From positions 16,546,001-16,610,000 of the forward strand of contig NC_087257.1 of NCBI RefSeq assembly GCF_037042905.1: DNA of 64,000 nucleotides, read 5' to 3'. Of this stretch, positions 61,578 through 64,000 are shown piece by piece. The position numbers and the translations under genes are program-made. Every line of letters starts with the position of its first letter. Position 1 is the first letter of the stretch. Source of the stretch: Lytechinus pictus. Its lineage: Eukaryota; Echinodermata; Echinoidea; Temnopleuroida; Toxopneustidae. The notes under the pieces were generated by a model. It saw nothing but the letters and a program-made list of their open reading frames with translations. It had not been told where the DNA came from and ran no database searches.

Positions 61578-62186
61578 CCGTAAGGGTACTAGTATTCAAC
61601 CCGTTTGGAGAGTTTCCTCATATATAGAAATATAGAATTTACCTGAATTTCAGACCCGTCTTATTTCCAAGAGCAAATGCTGGTTATTCTTTTTCCGTTA
61701 TTTTTTTCTTCAACCAGTTGACTGTGTGCGCGGGCGATCGAATTATACGGCGACGGATTTTAGTACTAGTATTCAACCCGTCGGCACTAGTATTCAACCT
61801 AGCGATGAAAGATGGCCCTGTCTCTCAATCTGCCCTTGTCCCAACCGACTATGGACTAGACCATTTGAGATGAGACCAAACAGGGAATTAATCAAAGCCA
61901 GAGACTTACATAGATCTAGATCTAATTTAGCAATCTAAACCCTTTTGAGATTTGCTATCAATCCTCACTAGGTTGAATACTAGTACCATTCAGTGCAAAA
62001 GGCCATCGCCGCATAATTCGATCCTCCGCGCATACAGTCGACAGATTGATAAAGAAAATACCGACAACAGATTACCCTGTACATAACAAAGGTATGAAAT
62101 TAAGATAAATTCCCTATTTCTAAATATTTTGGGGAATATGTCAAAATCTTTGAATTATGCCGGGTTGAATACTAGTACCCATACGG
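61578..62186. mobile_element. TIR element with five ACTAGTATTCAACC motifs and a TA target duplication
   Basis: The ends CCGTAAGGGTACTAGTATTC and GAATACTAGTACCCATACGG are inverted repeats flanked by TA on both sides. ACTAGTATTCAACC occurs at 61588, 61765 and 61786, and inverted at 61971 and 62163. Inner arms near 61720-61755 and 62000-62040 also pair. The uninterrupted site ATACTGTATGTAAAA is present in the sister repeat near 60730. No transposase. Confidence 0.9.
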
Positions 62187-62944
62187 TATGTAAAAAAAAA
62201 ATACCTGAGTTGCAAAGTTTTCAGGATTTATGGAAGCTTGCATTTGGGTGAAAGAATCATGCATCAATAAGTCTGATGAAAATAGTTTGTGGAACTGTTG
62301 TATTACACTATCACTTAGAAGGAAAAGACAGTAGTTGCAGCAAACAATTATTTCTTGAGAAAATCTATAAAATCAAAGTTAATTGTCAATATGTTGTACA
62401 TAATCTACATCTGGTACATTAATGTAAACTTGTATCTTTGTAAAATCATGAATTTTTTAACTTAAAATTGATAATTCTGGTGATCGCTGTAAACACAGAA
62501 AAGCATATGTGGGACTGTGTATTATAATCGATTCGAAAAATACCTGACATTTGATAGAATTACATGCTTATTTTGCTCATTTCTCAGCAATTACGCATTT
62601 TCTTCCCTACATGTAGCTACGTAGGCTTTTTATGTGAGCTGAGAGATTTCATACCAGATTTCCTTTGCTTGATAAAGTTCTTATGATAGTCTGTGTATCA
62701 GCATAGCATGTGTTCAGTGTTTTGAACCCACTGGAAATTGTGCATCATATCTTTATGTATGGAAGTCATTTTGCATCTGCAGTCTCCATGGTTTTTTCAG
62801 GATCTATGTGTTGACTAGACCAGTCCCATATTGATATTTTCGTGCTGTGTCACTTTGGAAGGCCATCTCTAATTGGTTGACTGGTGAGTTGGCAGATGCA
62901 CAGCCCATCCCACTTTTCAATTATATCATTACGTAATCTCTAAC

Positions 62945-63482
62945 ATGTCTAAGATATCCACCAGATCAAGAGGCCGCTTGCACTCGGCTAACGCATGTAC
63001 ACAATCCTCTGCTTCATCATTAACTGGATCTAAACAAAGCCCAGCATACATAGATCATATTGATACAGTCGTTCAAAGAGCGGTGGCCGTGGCAATGGAA
63101 CGCGAGAGACAAAAACTCAATGATGACATGGATAAGCGCGAAAATAAATTGCGTGAAATTCTTGATGAAAAGCTCACTAGTCTACACGTTCTTGAAATAT
63201 CTATCGATACTAAATTGAAGCAACTCCGTGATTTTGAAAAATCGGTTTCTGATAACATGACTAACACCATAATGCTTTGTCAAATAGGCTTGACCACATC
63301 GAGCAGTACTCCTGTCGCAATAATATCCGTATCCGTATGAGATTGTTCGAAATGTAGCAAAGCAGATTGGTATCGATCTTACTCCATGTGACATTGATCG
63401 ATCCCATCACCTTTGCCGACCAACTAGCAGTCATGATGTTCAACCCAAAGGATCATACCCCGGCCCTGTAATGCCAACTTAG
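62945..63482 (+). pseudogene. LINE ORF1-like fragment with two frameshifts
   Basis: The first frame starts MSKISTRSRGRLHSAN and holds a charged coiled coil (ERERQKLNDDMDKRENKL to LRDFEK). After a shift near 63260 a second frame gives LDHIEQYSCRNNIRIRM, matching the LExYSRRNNIRI motif at the start of the ORF1 RRM. A third frame from 63342 gives VAKQIGIDLTPCDIDRSH, the next conserved ORF1 segment. The order is that of L1-like ORF1 RNA-binding proteins. Confidence 0.72.
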
Positions 63483-63489
63483 CAGCTCC

Positions 63490-64000
63490 ACCAATCAATG
63501 TGAAATTCACTTCATACAGGCCGAAACAAACGATGATGAAAAATAGAGGAAAATGAAAATGCTCAGGAACAGATGACTGGGTGCAGGCAGGCAAGGCAGT
63601 TCAGGTGGGATGAAAATTTATTGGCAGGACACCTTCCGTTTCAAATTACAGCATCTGCAAAAATAACAGAAGAGGAGAAACATAAAAACTTTTTCTACAT
63701 AAACTATTTATTAATCTTCATTAAAAACTAGATGGTTTCAATATTAATTTCCAATTTATTTTAAATGATTAAAAAACGATGTGGGGTTTGTTACATATTT
63801 TATACTTCAAATATTAACATGTTAAGTCAAGTCGGGGGGGGGGGGCATGATGCCCTCAAGACCTTTAACCATCTCTGTATAAGGAAGGAAATTTTAGAAT
63901 CAATTTATTTGACACATAAAACATATTATTTTTTTATAATTACAATTTTAATTCATGCCTTTTTTATGTGTTTTAAATGGTTATGGGGTAACCAGGACTG
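63490..64000. other. Window end, no gene recognised
   Basis: AT-rich DNA with a G run at 63834-63845. Confidence 0.35.

Larger units (their letters stand above)
60690..62620. repeat. Two direct copies of a dispersed repeat, each interrupted by a different element
   Basis: Copy 1 (about 60690-61536) and copy 2 (about 61537-62620) share ordered blocks such as CAACTATGTAATGTAGG, GGATTTATGGAAGCT, TTGCAGCAAACAATTATTTC, AAACTTGTATCTTTGTAAAA and AGAATTACATGCTTATTTTG. A third copy is at 13065-13462. Confidence 0.85.

Noticed and set aside
61726-61938. 70-codon frame inside the ACTAGTATTCAACC element
   Set aside because: It runs through the repeated boxes and resembles no transposase.

Overview
The window is animal genomic DNA: genes are split by introns, intergenic DNA is AT-rich, and inverted-repeat transposons and microsatellites are dense. 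Frequent TAGGCCTA-type words, many G/C runs of 9-18 bases, and the gene content suggest an echinoderm, most likely a sea urchin. The species call is an inference from style, not from a marker gene. There is no sign of bacterial or viral genes.

Five protein-coding genes can be assembled with consistent splice sites and reading phase. (1) An MPLKIP/TTDN1 orthologue on the minus strand (24457-16787, three exons, 187 aa). (2) and (3) Two intact paralogues of an unfamiliar five-exon gene that begins MGCTNSK and carries three GVAFE-type repeats. Copy A is on the plus strand (28995-31677, 331 aa) and copy B on the minus strand (55941-53082, 336 aa), so they face each other about 21 kb apart. (4) A minus-strand gene for a small secreted, cationic, cysteine-containing peptide (about 37804-36639), with a TATA box and a non-coding first exon. 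(5) A three-exon, GPI-anchored Ly6/uPAR-like protein on the minus strand (48052-43834, 150 aa). Genes 4 and 5 lie between the two MGC paralogues. A few further isolated exons or open frames are listed at low confidence.

The strongest unusual observation is downstream of both MGC genes. In each, the 195-base terminal exon is followed by a tandem run of exon-sized copies with no intron between them, decaying with distance (A: 31678 to about 33300; B: 53081 to about 51720). One copy behind gene B still has an open frame.

Most other DNA is mobile or repetitive. Several terminal-inverted-repeat elements are filled with one short motif that is palindromic or nearly so: TGTCCCGTACGACAC (19754-21895), ACTGGTCCAGT (25806-27079), TTGAACCCC (27985-28264) and ACTAGTATTCAACC (61578-62186, with TA duplication and an empty site visible in a neighbouring repeat). 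An array of TGACGTC boxes (59590-60140) is similar but has no visible ends. Other items are a 139-bp array with a nuclear-receptor DR1 site in every unit (about 7480-8035), a possible 7SL-like SINE, a tRNA-derived SINE, LINE fragments, a Penelope-like end with a degenerate hammerhead core, a 718-bp near-perfect hairpin next to MPLKIP exon 1, a 1.5-kb polypyrimidine minisatellite and a 0.6-kb CTA microsatellite.

All exon borders were read by eye from splice consensus and phase; no transcript data or database search was available.
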